64,000 bases of DNA from Kitagawia praeruptora (Eukaryota; Streptophyta; Magnoliopsida; Apiales; Apiaceae): contig CM075344.1 of assembly GCA_037693485.1 (NCBI GenBank), forward strand, positions 38,007,501-38,071,500, written 5' to 3'. The notes below the pieces were generated by a model. It was given only the letters and a program-made list of their open reading frames with translations, was not told the DNA's origin and ran no database searches. The translations under genes were made by a program, and so were the position numbers. The number at the start of each line of letters is the position of its first letter. Position 1 is the stretch's first letter. Shown piece after piece: positions 22,701-34,562 of the stretch.

Positions 22701-23470
22701 AGAAGTTTGACTTGGAAGATTGCTCACCTGCAAAGACATCCATTGCCACTGCCACTAAATTGGATGAAGATGCTAAAGGCAAGAAAGTAGATATCTCAGT
22801 CTACAGAGGCATGGTTGGTTCTCTACTCTACCTCACTGCAAGTAGGCCAGACATCATGTTTGCTACATGCTTGTGTGCAAGGTTTCAATCAAATCCAAAA
22901 GAATCACATCTGGTTGCTATAAAAAGGATCTTTAGATATCTGAAGGGCACTCCAAACTTGGGTTTATGGTATCCTAAGGACACAGGGTTCAATCTGGTTG
23001 GTTATTCTGATGCTGATTATGCTGGATGCAGAGTGGATAGAAAAAGCACCTCAGGTAGCTGCCAGTTTCTTGGACAAAGGTTAGTCTCTTGGTATAGCAA
23101 GAAACAACAATATGTGTCAACTTCTACAGCTGAGGCTGAATACATAGCTGCTGGAAGTTGCTGTGCTCAAGTGCTTTGAATTAGAAATCAACTTAGAGAT
23201 TATGGACTTGTGTTGGAAAGAATTCCAATCATGTGTGATAACACAAGTGCAATCTCTATAGTTGCCAATCCTGTCAATCATTCTAGAACAAAGCACATTG
23301 ACATCAGATATCATTTCATAAGAGAACATGCAACTAATGGAACCATTGAGTTGCATTATGTTTCTACAAATAAACAACTAGCTGATATATTCACTAAGCC
23401 ATTAGATGAAGCCACCTTCACAAGGTTGGTTAGTGAGATTGGAATGCTGAATTCTTCAGATTCTGGCTAA
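22656..23470 (+). pseudogene. pol: Copia pol: RT thumb and RNase H
   Basis: Shows YRGMVGSLLYLTASRPDI, then the RNase H signature VGYSDADYAGCRVDRKSTSG and STAEAEYIAAGSCCAQVL. A TGA stop (23177-23179) replaces the Trp normally found before IRNQL. The frame then reopens with DNTSAISI, RTKHIDIRYHFIREH and the ending LADIFTKPLDEATFTRL, finishing at 23470. The active-site Asp and Glu residues are intact, so only the nonsense codon and the upstream frameshift inactivate it. Confidence 0.92.
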
Positions 23471-24319
23471 GTGAATACAACATCTAGATTGTTGCAGCAG
23501 TAAACACTTACTTTATCTAAATTCTCAATATTTTTGAAGTAAGTGTTGGCTGAAATATGATTTATAAATATTTCAATTCTGTTGCATATTTGGAAAATCA
23601 TATTTTCTTGTTAACTTGAAATTTCTATGAAATTTTGAGAAAATCACTGTTTAATTTGCTAGAATATTCGTGAATGAATATGGCTGGTGAATTTTAAAAG
23701 ATATTGAAAATTAATTTTTGTGAGTGATGAGTATATTTCGATAAGTCAGACCTCTCGAGTGATTCACTATTCGACATCTCGAACAAGTCTCATTAGAGCA
23801 CTCTCGAGTTCTCGAATAGAGTCTTTTAGAGTTATCGAATAGAGGTTTTCTTGACTTCTCGAATATAGTGTTTTAGTTCTCGAATGACTGAGTTCTCGAA
23901 TACTATAGTTGAGTTCTCGAATCATTTGAAAAGGCTGAATCCTCGCTGAATCTTAACCAATTTTTGATTTTGGTCTAAAATTTTAATTCACTCATAAAAA
24001 CATACTTTACCTAATTTAGAATTTATTCTAAGTTAGATAGCTTCCAACTGTGAGTTTTCAACCTGCTTGAGTTATCGAATAAGCCTTTCTTGACTTATCG
24101 AATAGTTGTTTTCTACTTCTCGAATGCTTGACTTGTCGATACAAAACATACATCTAATCGACAATTCAAGTACTTCATACTTATACAATTTCACATCTAT
24201 TCGATTCATTTCATTCGATTTCTCAAGCATCAAAGCTCTCAAAACCCCTGAAATCCCTAACTACTAAAAGCCAAATTTCTTCTTTAACCTTCATTTTCTT
24301 TTCTCTTCTCTCCGAATCA
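23471..24319 (+). repeat. Spacer rich in TTCTCGAAT motifs between pol and the extra ORF
   Basis: From about 23740 to 24150 the spacer has more than ten copies of CTCGAAT, TTATCGAAT or TTCTCGAAT at irregular spacing. They match the TTCGAGAA motifs in both LTRs in the opposite sense. No long coding frame. It probably contains a splice acceptor or leader for the extra ORF, but none can be singled out. Confidence 0.6.
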
Positions 24320-27300
24320 ATGGCAACTGTAAAATTCAACACTAACTTCATTGCTATCTCAAGTGATGTCGAAGCCCCAAATGCTAACTACAAGTGTTTC
24401 GTCAAATGGATGTCTGAATCTTATATCAAAGAAGCACTTACGGCCAACCCAACTCTGTATCTAGACATTCTGGAGCAATTTTAGAATACTGCCATTACAG
24501 AAATAGTTGCTCTAGATGATGGCAGTCTGGGTTATATCATTAACTGCAAGATACTTGGTAAAGAGTTCAGCATCACTTCTGAGGAAATGAGCAAGGCCCT
24601 GGGTCTTCACCAGAATGAGTATGATGGCCTTGTAACAGAAGATCAACTAGTGGACTTCTTTGAACTAATAAGGTACTCAGACACCATCAAGGTTGGAAAT
24701 CTAAAATGGGCACGTCTACGAAAAGAGTGGAGCTATGTGTTTGCCACTCTCCTGCAAGTATTCAGTGGAAGGAAATCCAGCTTTGACCAACTAAGTGCTC
24801 CTGTTCAACAGATATGCTATTCACTTGCCTATGATAGGAAAATTGATGTTGGAAAGCTCATAATGCAGGAAATTTATGGAAAACTTGGTAAGAACACAAC
24901 CAAGAGAGGTAATGATATCTTCTTTCCTAGGTTTATTCAGTCTGTACTTAATTATCTTGATAAAAATGTGGTTGATTTACCTGGTTTAGATAAAAGTAGA
25001 TTAGGCTACCATAGATCCATGACCAAACTCATTTTTGGTAATTTGGATACTAGGAATGATGTGGATGTAAGGCTTGTAATAACTTCCTATATGCAGAAGT
25101 TATTTGAGTCTTACCCCCACAACTTGCCAACATTTGCTTCCAAATCTGAGTTAGCCAGACCCAAGCAAGTAGAACACAGTGCTAACCCAGGGTGTACTAA
25201 CCAACCACCTCAACCAAACACTCTACCACACAGTGAGCCAACTGCATCATCCTCTCAAAAGGGTGATGTTAGTAAAAAGAAGAGAAAGGAGGTAATGTCT
25301 GCACCTTTAACCATCTTATCTGAAGCAGCATTTGCTGTAGAATTAGGAAGTGAGGCACCTGAGTCACCCCTAATCAGGCCAAAGAAGAAGAAAACTAAAA
25401 CCACCTCTTCAGTCACACAAATGGCTGAAGTTGTAAAATCAGGGGCACACAGTTCACTAGATGTATCCTCTCAACAGGGTGCATCTATAGAATCAAGCAT
25501 CCTCCCCAATGCAACTACCTGTACAGAGTCAGCACATGGGAGTGATAAGGCTGGCACTACACTGAGTGGAGAGCACATCACAATTTAAACTCCCTCTATC
25601 TCTCAGGGGGGTTGCCCAACTCTAATCTACAAGACACTCCTCTTCCAGAATCTACCACTCAAATTTCTTTGCAGCCTACAACTCAAGCAATTGAGAAGCA
25701 AGGCATTGATCATCAAGAATTCATTTCTCTTGATGAGCCAATGATTTCAAGTGACTTAGTGCATGACACTTTGTTCACCACCCAGGACCCACATTTAGAT
25801 GGTGAGGGAATGCATGCTGGGGCATCTCCTAATGACACCATCACAAACACAGAGGTTCCACTAGTTTTTACTAGAGACTCTGTGCCTATGTCAACTGCTG
25901 GTGTAACTCATCCCACTTCTGTGGAGACACCAGTAGTAGAGTCAATCCATCCGGTTACAGAATTTGCATCTGTAACTAAGGAGTCTAGCTTGCCTAGCTC
26001 TAGCTCTGACTTCCTGTCACAATGGCTGAAGCCTGTGCAACATGACAGTGCTTCAGGATCAGGGTCTGTTCCACCACAATTGACGGTTGAAGCACTTCAA
26101 AGCTTAGTTGTGGATCAGATTCCTGATTTTGTTAAGATTGCTCAAAACTTAGTCACCTCCAACATCCCTAATCCAGACTATAAAGCCATTCTGCTATGCC
26201 ATAGGGATGATGTGGAAATGCAGAAGATAAAGATAGTTGATGATGCTGAGAGAGATGGCAATGTAGATGCCTGGTTGCAAGGAAAATATGAGATTACTCT
26301 TGATGAAGCACTTTAATATCTAAGGGAGGAATACATCACTTCACTAGGTTCCAATGCCAAATCTATGACCCCTGGTGAAGTGTATGAGGCCATGAATGAT
26401 TCTTACAAGAGATTTCTCAAGGCTGCCCACTATCTTGGCAAATGAGTCAAATCTGAGGTCAGCAGGGTGTGTGATGAGATAGTCACTAAAGTGGAAGAAA
26501 TCAAGAGGACCTTTGCTGCCAAATTCCCTCAGTTGGACAGTGTGTTTAAAGACCTCAAATACTGTAACACCACCTGCACCAAGATGGATCATGGGCTAGC
26601 ACTGCTAAAGGATGCTGTCACAAGTCTGGGGCATAAATTTCAATCTCTATATGATCAAACCATAGACTCCAATGCCATGCTGAAAATAATGTTCAAGAAT
26701 CAATATGGGGATAAGCTGGTAACTGAGGTTCCTGTGCATGACATGACCAAATATGAAGTACAAAGACTCAAGGAACAATCTATCTCTGGTTTCAAGGCCA
26801 CTGAGTTATTCATCAAGGTGGATACTCTGGAAAAGGAGGTGGTCAATCTAAAGACATCCAATGCTCAGTTAACAGACACTGTTGTTGTTCTCAATGAAAA
26901 GTTGGACATTCAAGCCACTGCCAATGCTGATGTTCTTCTCAACCAACAACAGATGCTTTCTGCCATAATGAAGCATATGGGACTCCCTCTACCTGCAGAT
27001 TCTTCCAACCCAAAGGTCACTTCTACAGCCTCTGTGCCTGACAACAAGCCTAAGGGGGAGAAGAGGACATTAAGTAACTCAAAATCTAAGGGGGAGAAAC
27101 CTAAGGAGAAAGGCATTACAATAAATGAGGGTGGTCAGCCAAGAACTGCTAAGTCAAATCAGTCTGAGAAATTAAAGGCAGCATCCAAGGAGGAAAAACT
27201 GAAGAAAGTGGCTGTAGATGAAGAGGCCAAGATTCCATCTATCCCTCCATCTGAAACTGAAGAGAAGTCCCCAGAATATGAATTCGACATTCCTGACATT

Positions 27301-29076
27301 GCTAAGCAATCTCTTCAAGGTGAAAATTCAGAATTCAGAAATGTTCTTACTCAAAGGGTATGTCAAGAAACTGCAAATTCTAAACTATACCATGACATAG
27401 CCTTTCTGAAGCACCTACATGAACTGAGAAGAAGGGCAAACTTCCACTACTTTGACTACATCAAGCTTCTTGTGTAAGATGTGTTTCTAGTAACTGTAGT
27501 GAGAAGAGAAATTGTTCAAACTAATCCTTATGCCATCATCACTACCAATGATAGAGAAGTCCTAGTCCACACTGCCAAGAACCTCTTTCACATCCACATT
27601 GAAGCTTTGCAAATTCTATCCAGCTCTGAACTTGGAACAATTATCAGGAAGATAGAAAGGAATAACTCATCAGACAACAATATGCTCAAAGAGATTCTCA
27701 CCAAGTGCATGAAATCTTAATTGCCTCAAGTAGTTCCTCAGCCTCACTGTATTTTATATGAAAAGAATCAAGACATTGTTGCCTTCAGATTTGGCCAACA
27801 CCTCAAATCAAACAACATGTCTACAATAAAATTTTTGGCTGGAGTTCTACATTCAAGGAGTGGAAAATCTAAAACTGAATTAGAGGCTCTTGACATTCTG
27901 GTGAAGTTTATCAACTCTCAGTTAGACATCAAGCCTATTGCTAAAGAGGGAAAGTCAGACAAAGATAAGGATGATCAAGACAAGAGTGGCAGCAAAGGTG
28001 GATCTCAAGGAAGGAATAAGGGTGGTGATGACAAGGAGAAAAGGGATGGTAGAAGCAAGAAGAAAGATGATGACAGAGATGGTGGAAAGGTGTATGAGAG
28101 AAAGAGTGGAAAGCAGCAAGTCTTAGGCATTACTAACAGTAATCTCATCACAACACAAGACTCTGAGTCTAGGGTGAATGCTGTTAGCAATGACCTACCA
28201 AAATATGAATCAATGGCTTCTACAACTGCTTTGCCAACTCAAGGAAAGGAGATGCTAATCAAGAAACCACTTGTGTATATCAAAAAGCATACTGCTAATG
28301 GTATACTACAATGGTCCAAAGACAAAGGTCATAAATTTTTCTCAAGCAACAAAGGAAAGAAGCTGAAATGGAAGATGTCAGCCAGAAGGGCAAGAAAGGT
28401 GAAGATATCTACATCTCAGGCACTCACAATCATTCCTGGACTAGACTTGCCCTGTCTCATAGACTATGATGAAGATGAGATAGCATATCAACTGGCTCAG
28501 AGAATCTATCATATAGCTATAGTTGATGACTGCCTGGAGTTCAAATACACTGATGGGATACTCAAGAGGTTCAAGCAAGGCATGTGTGAACACTGGGGCA
28601 AGTTACATGATCTACAAAGAATAATGGTGCTACTCAACCTTGAGAATGAAGAGGAGAGAAGGTGGAAAATTGAGATAGCTCATTTTATCAAGATGAAAAG
28701 AGATCATGAGGAAGAGTTGAGAAAGAAGTATGAAGCCTTGAAGATAAAGAGAGAAGAAGAGTTAGCTGCTCTAGAAGCCAAAGCTGAAGAATTGAGAGCT
28801 AAAGGGTTATGAAAAGTCAAGTATAATCCCTACATTCTGGAATACATGAAATATGGCAGAAATGTGAAGATTAGAATGGATTACATTAGCTCTTACTCTG
28901 AAGCCAAACTGAATGAAGTCATCAGAGACCTATCTGGCTCACCTCTCATTGAAGAACTCACTGCCATGGAAGACATCATCCAGGCAATGAGTGATGCAAA
29001 GAAAGCCAAGGAAGAAAAAGAAAATGAGGATCTACAAGCCAAATCTCAAAAAGGAGAATCAAAGGAAAATGGCTAG
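24320..29076 (+). pseudogene. Very long extra ORF downstream of pol (about 1.58k codons), decayed
   Basis: The ATG at 24320 (MATVKFNTNFIAIS) opens a coding region that can be followed almost to the polypurine tract. Interruptions: TAG at 24482 (after LDILEQF, probably from Trp), a frame change at 25588-25612 next to a six-G run, TAA at 26314, TGA at 26443, TAA at 27475, TAA at 27718 and TGA at 28810. The last open frame ends at 29076. The N-terminal third is globular (KALGLHQNEYDGLV, KWARLRKEWSYVFATLLQVF). The middle is Ser/Thr/Pro-rich with basic runs (KKKRKEV, RPKKKKTK). The rest is Lys/Glu-rich coiled coil ending QKGESKENG. SIRE/Maximus elements often carry an env-like ORF here, but I see no signal peptide or membrane segment, so I do not call it an envelope. 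Function unknown. Confidence 0.75.
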
Positions 29077-29226
29077 TATATCTTCATAACTGTAAGAATG
29101 CTTTCTTTGTAATAATATTCAATCAATTTGATACATGTACTTGTCAAGATTTATCTTTATGTATGTTAGGCTTGTTGTCAGACATGAAATTGTGACTAAC
29201 GGTCTTACTCACAATTTGGGGGAGAT

Positions 29227-30498
29227 TGTTAGTCACAGAGGCATATCTGTATACATCTAGTAACAAGCCTAATTGTTTGTAATGCTCTGCATTACCTACA
29301 TGACCTCTTTACTGAGGGAACCTCTAGTTGTAGAGTTTCTATTTGTTCTGTACTTGTAATAGGCACCAAATCCTAGTTGTGTAACTGTACCTATATAGTC
29401 AAGAATAATGCTTGAAAGAAGTTCCAAGGTTCATGCCTTAAGCAAGAAGATAAAGACTGTCAAATAATCATAGTTGGGATTTGAAGAAATGAAGAATTTG
29501 CCTAAGTACCAATTCGAGAAGTATATTTGTCTATTCGAGAAGTCCAGCATTCGAGAAGTCAGGGATTCGATATCTCAAGACACTATTCGATATCTCTGAA
29601 TACACTGTTCGATATCTCATTCGATATGTCTACTACTCTATTCGAGAACTCAAGAAGTCAACAAGTCAAAGTGGCATTCGAGTTCTCAAAGAGTCAACAA
29701 GTCAAAGTTCCATTCGATATCTCAAGGACTAAGAAAGCTATTCGAGATCTCAGGGATTCGACAAGTCACAATGTTCTATTTGACAACTCAAGGAATCCTG
29801 ATGAAAAAGAGCTATTCGAGAAGTAATTCGATATGTCAATATAACATTGTTCGAGAACTCAGAGTTATCGATCAAGTCAATTCTAGTTCTCGAATCACTT
29901 ACTTAGTCACTTCTCGAATACATTCTTGGAGACAAAATACTGAAGAAATTGTACAAGTCAGAACCCTGCAACAAGCCAATGCACTTTATGGACCACAATC
30001 TGTAACGTGCTCTGGAAAGCCTACAAAGAAGCTTGGAGAGATATAGAAGAGACAAAGGGCTAAAGAAGTGGATCTGAACAGGCTTTGCAAAGTCAAATCT
30101 GTAACCGTTTGGACTTTTACTCAAATAGGATAGACAGACTAGAAAGTAAATTGTTTAGCTACCTTATTTGTAGTAAGTAGGTTGTATCCATACTCTATAA
30201 GGATACAACCTCACTTCCTTAACTTTAACTTTTGAAGAGTCAAGTTTTTCATACACTGTAAGCTATATCTCTCTGATAAAAACGAAGCTGAGAATACTAT
30301 CATTTGTATTCATAGATTGTAGCAACCTTTATCTAATAATACATTAGATTAAAGTGATATTGTGTCTTGTGTTGTTCTTTATCCGCACCTACACCTTGCA
30401 CACACAAACACTTATCTGCTACATAGACTCGAGCCAAAGAAAAGTTCAAGAATCCATTCACCCCCTCTGTATTCTTTTACTGTATTCAATACTCAACA
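29227..30498 (+). repeat. Copia 3' LTR (1272 bp)
   Basis: Near-identical to the 5' LTR; by hand about 20 substitutions, one 16-base deletion at about 29621 and one single-base insertion. Preceded by the polypurine tract ending GGGGGAGAT. Confidence 0.95.
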
Positions 30499-30520
30499 TA
30501 AAAAGTATAGATACAGAAAC

Positions 30521-31325
30521 TCATTAGAAACTTATTAGTTATTCGGGCTATACTGCTAACAATTATATCAAATTTAATTAAATTTGATCGAAAATGTCCA
30601 TATATAAGCTAAATTTTATCAATCCGTTTTAGTTATTTAACTTAGGCCATGTTTGGTATTATTGTTACAAACAGCAACACTTTATTTTTGGAAATCAGGT
30701 AAAAAATTGTTTGGTATATAAATTTTAAAAGTTGGTCGAAAGATTGCTTTTAGACAAAGCATGTCCCCATGTTTTTTTTAAAAAAAATTGCTTATCAATT
30801 TTTACGAAAAGCAGTTACTAATTTCAACGTCAAACCTCAATAAAATATTAATTTTAAAAATTATACTCCAAAACATGTATAATATAAAAATTATTATCTA
30901 ACAATTATCTAATTTCGTAATATCACTTATTTTATCATCACTTTTTTAGCATCACATAATTTTTAATCACAATCTCAAATAGTAATTAATTGTTTGGAGG
31001 TTATGTGTAAATTCAACCAATATTATAAAGTAGAAGGCTGGAATTTATAAGTTCAAATATTTTGTTATTTGAATTATCAATAATACAGGCAGACATTCAT
31101 AATATATTTCCTAATACATTCGTAATGGTTAAATTTAGGAGAAGCCTTATTGCATATAGATGCGAAAAGTTTGTAAATTATATTTAATACAGATCTTGCA
31201 TTTATTTTATATTTTTTATATATTTGTTATGAAAGGGATCAAAATCATCACTCTAGCGATCAAGTTTAACATTTCAAATCTCTTTTGTAAAGATTGAAAA
31301 TCTTTAATCAAACTAGTCTCCTTTC
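30521..31325. other. AT-rich non-coding DNA with a probable truncated hAT-like MITE end
   Basis: At about 30644 the sequence GGCCATGTTTGGTATTATTG resembles the common start of hAT-type MITEs, but no matching inverted end was found. No coding frame. Confidence 0.35.
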
Positions 31326-31330
31326 TCCTC

Positions 31331-31395
31331 CGTGTCTTCTTTGTGTCCCCTATTCTTTTTGAATAAAAAAGATTAGGGGACACAAAGGAAACACG
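31331..31395. repeat. Foldback repeat 1
   Basis: The arm CTTTGTGTCCCCTATTCTTT (within 31331-31360) is complementary, with three or four mismatches, to AAAGATTAGGGGACACAAAG (within 31365-31395), leaving a loop of only a few bases. Confidence 0.85.
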
Positions 31396-31459
31396 AATGA
31401 AGGGGACAGAAAATCCGGACCCGATTCTATGATAGTATCATCTCATATTTTTCGGGTCT

Positions 31460-31579
31460 GGATCCTCTGTCCCCTTCCTCCGTGTCTCTTATTTAAAATG
31501 GGCCCCGCAGGGGCACTCATTTTGTATTAAAAAAGCAAGGGGACACGGAGGAGACACGGAGTAAGGGGACAGAGGATCC
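31460..31579. repeat. Foldback repeat 2 (29-bp arms)
   Basis: The arm starting GGATCCTCTGTCCCC (31460-31488) is complementary to the arm ending GGGGACAGAGGATCC (31551-31579) with one mismatch in 29. Both this and foldback 1 use the words GGGGACA and ACACGGAG, so they are related. The loop contains GGCCCCGCAGGGGC, itself a small palindrome. Confidence 0.9.
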
Positions 31580-31837
31580 CAGCTCATATTTTTCATGATC
31601 TTCTCGTAAATAAATAAATATGGCAATCTTAAGATAAGATAGAAGTAATGTATGATCTTTCACCGGATTAGAGGTTAGTAATGTAAGATCTTTCATGGAA
31701 TCTTTTTTTTGCAAATATTTTTGTTCCTCGTAACATTTTGTATTGCATATTTCATGATGTGTTTTATTGCTAATTTCATTGTAAATAACATAAAATCATT
31801 TTTGTAAACATTTTATTTTTTATTTTATACTGGTTTA

Positions 31838-32115
31838 TAACCCATGCGAAGTATGGACACAGATTAAGACAAGTCGAGATTAAAATATTAATAATAATAA
31901 TAAATAAATAATATTTAGTTATGTAGTTATAGAGAATCGAACCCGAGGTGAAATTAAAATAAACAAATCTTGCATAATTATGTAATTGTAAGAAATCGAA
32001 TCCGAAATTAAAATAAAGAAATTAAAGTCAATAAATCTTACATAAATATGTAGTTGCAAACAAAATTTGGTAGTTTGGTGCTTTGATTTTCTACATTAAT
32101 AAAGAGTATAGATTC
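31838..32115 (+). repeat. Dispersed repeat (ACCCGTGTGAAGCACG family), second copy
   Basis: Begins TAACCCATGCGAAGTATGG, has GTAGTTATAGAGAATCGAACCC and ends ACATTAATAAAGAGTATAGAT. It is the counterpart of the copy split by the Copia element at 16385/30499. No coding capacity; class unknown. Confidence 0.7.
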
Positions 32116-32157
32116 AATTCTTTTATTATCTTTCGATCATCACATTATGTAAATATA

Positions 32158-32437
32158 ATACTTCATCTCGAAATACATATGTCTTTTGAAAAATAAATTT
32201 GCCTCATATTACATATCCTTTTTCTTTTTTCAATAAAAATTTAAGGGTAATATCCCAAAACTATCCATATATTTACTGTTTTTAAAATTTGACTTTCTTC
32301 AAACTGAACATTATCCTCATTTTTCAATGTATTAATTAAGGATACTAGTTGAAAAATTTAATCCAACTATATAACCTTTTTCTTAATGTATATTTTTCAC
32401 AAAAAGGACATATAAAATAAGGCGAACGGAGAGAATA
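32158..32437. mobile_element. Probable Stowaway-like MITE, decayed
   Basis: Left end TACTTCATCTCGAAATACAT and right end CGAACGGAGAGAATA approximate an inverted repeat of the CTCC(C)TCCG(T) Stowaway type, followed inward by ATATGTC/GACATAT on both sides. TA-rich flanks fit a TA target but are not diagnostic. Confidence 0.5.
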
Positions 32438-34057
32438 TATGAAAGATCTCATAACTTGAAATGAACTTACATTACAAATTTTACGAAGTATACGCTTTTT
32501 AAAAAAATGTACGCTTTTCAAAAAGCATGTATTTAATTACGGGTATGTCTTGGTTGACAAATTATATGGAGAAATTGCCCAATCTACTGTTTTTTGAGAC
32601 TTGTTGATCCGATTTACTGATTTTTAGAAATTTGGTCCGAAATACCGAAAAGATATGCCGTTATGTGTGGCATATTCCCGTATTAGTCAAAATCAGGAAA
32701 TCTCTCGCCTCTCCTCTCCAGAGCGCTCTCTCTGCAAGCGACTTCTCGTCTTCTCATCGTCTCTCCCCCAACACCACTGAAACACCAAAGCACCACAATC
32801 TCTTCCGATCCATTTCTGTTTCTCTCCTTCAGCCCACAGAGACTTGTACGAAGCTCGTCGAAATGGTATGAACTCATCGAAATCGCGTTTAGGATTCAGA
32901 TTGGGGTTTCACAATCAGGCATTAGAAACGATAAAAGAATGGTATACGATTATAGAGGATGAGAAACCGATTCCAATAAGATATAGAGCGTAACGGGAAA
33001 CTGGCGGATGGTGTTAAACTAAAGTTGGACAGGATGGTGTTGACGGATGGGATGTGCATCTACGATACTTTTGACTGTGCGTTGATGCGTGTATTTGATA
33101 TGCATATATAGCTTATTTTGAGTACAGAAATTACGAAAATAAAGTGTATCCTTCTATATGTGATTTGGATATACATGTCCAATCGGTAATTTGGACCACT
33201 ACTTCCATCCATCAACATATAAGGCTTCTGCTTAAAAAATATATAGAAAAAGTCATCACCCAGTTATTGTTAGGAATCTGCCCGATTCCCTGCCTACATC
33301 CACAAGAGCAACAACTTCACACTAGATAAAAGAGATTACAATATCCGGGAATCCGGCCCCTTGAATTTCATACAAAAATTCAGCACTACAATACCTATTA
33401 TGTATATCCCCAACTCACAGAAGTGTTTATCTCAAAACCTCCCCTATCACTGTTTCCCGATAACCTTTCCATCTCTCCCTCTCCCAACCCGGACAGTGCC
33501 ACACAACCTGATAGAAAGACCCCTGCAGCGGGACCACCTCCGATGGTTGCAGTCAGACCCAAGTACCCTAAGGAATAGTTTAGGCACGAGGACCTTCTAT
33601 CCCGACACTTCCTGAAAGCGGGCTAAACCGGCTCCCCTACTAGACGGACTATCTAGCAGCTATAGAGAGAGAAGAGAGAATTTTGGTGTAATGTTACTAA
33701 TGAAGGGGAAGGGTATATATAAGAGGAAATATGTAGTAGGTGGGGAGGGGTATGTGAAGTTTTGATTGAAAGTTTGGCAAGATTAGGCATGGACGGCTGC
33801 CTAACAGTTATAAGTTAATTTATCTTCTTTCAAAAAAAAAGTTAATTTATCTATATTTACTGATTTTTATTACTTTATATGTTTTGACTTCATAAAACTG
33901 TACATAATCACTCAAGAAAATAACTTTTAATATATTATTATTGTTGATTTTTATATCCCCTCTCAACAGATTATTAACCTCGTAAGTGGTTTTACTGGCA
34001 ATTCAAGCCTGAACCACTGTCGTTCTCAAAGAATTAAAAAGTTCACTTGTCAACATG
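32438..34057. other. Unassigned region, possibly with leader-like and exon-like pieces
   Basis: Around 32690-32870 is a C/T-rich, CpG-containing stretch that looks like a 5' leader. Around 33370-33600 the minus strand has an open stretch with a Gly/Ala-rich segment (GGGPAAGVFLSG). Neither matches a family I recognise, and both frames are short. 33600-34057 is AT-rich with nothing seen. Confidence 0.35.
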
Positions 34058-34176
34058 TGTTAGAGTAATAATATTAAAGTGCCAATCCTTTACAATGTTG
34101 GGTTACAAGTATATTTATAATGGCTTAATTGGGCCTTTAATGGGCTTGACTATCTAAGTGGGCTTCTGGCCCAACA
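34058..34176 (-). repeat. Tat 3' LTR, 119 bp
   Basis: Minus-strand start TGTTGGGCCAGAAGCCC, end ACTCTAACA. Identical to 43500-43618 over all 119 bases by eye. Confidence 0.95.
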
Positions 34177-34562
34177 TTCAGTCCCCCCCTAAGTATGAAA
34201 GTATCTTCAGATCTTTCTAATTTATTTTACACAAAGCCCAATTTTTGCAAAAAAGAAAATAAGGGGAAAAGAAAGAATTTTTTTGCTCCTTGGTTTGAAT
34301 TAATCGAGACACGCGGCTGTGTATGTAGTGGCTGAGGGGTTGTGTCTGTTCACTTCTCCATGTCTTGGGACTAGCACCGGCAGTTGTAGAGGTAATATAT
34401 TCACTTTACTCTTCTCTTTTCTCTATAAGTTTTCTTGCTCTTTTACTTTCCGTGTCTTTGTTTTATCATCTTCTCTCGTTGCCGTTCTTGATATGTGAGG
34501 TATTCTTCATGTCCCTTCTCTGTCTTTTCTTTTATTTTCTTGCTTTCTTCCTTGTCTGGTAC

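Larger units (their letters stand above)
16386..30498 (+). mobile_element. Complete Ty1/Copia element, SIRE/Maximus type, 14.1 kb
   Basis: The element is bounded by LTRs starting TGTTAGTCACAGAGG and ending CAATACTCAACA. TAAAA target duplications lie on both sides (16381-16385 and 30499-30503). The primer-binding site TGGTATCAGAGC (17675-17686, initiator-Met tRNA type) lies two bases after the 5' LTR, and the polypurine tract TTTGGGGGAGAT abuts the 3' LTR. Domain order is gag, protease, integrase, RT, RNase H, then a very long extra ORF. By hand the LTRs differ at about 20 positions plus one 16-base indel, so the insertion is fairly young. Yet the coding region carries about 14 stops or frameshifts, so the copy is defective and may have moved with enzymes supplied in trans. 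Confidence 0.95.

Noticed and set aside
24320..29076. Retrovirus-like envelope gene
   Set aside because: No signal peptide, membrane span or fusion-peptide-like segment is visible. The sequence is hydrophilic and coiled-coil-rich, so position alone does not justify the call.
32632..32871. Small Ser-rich protein gene at a leader-like CT-rich region
   Set aside because: The open frame is short, lacks a start in good context and has no recognisable motif or neighbouring exon.
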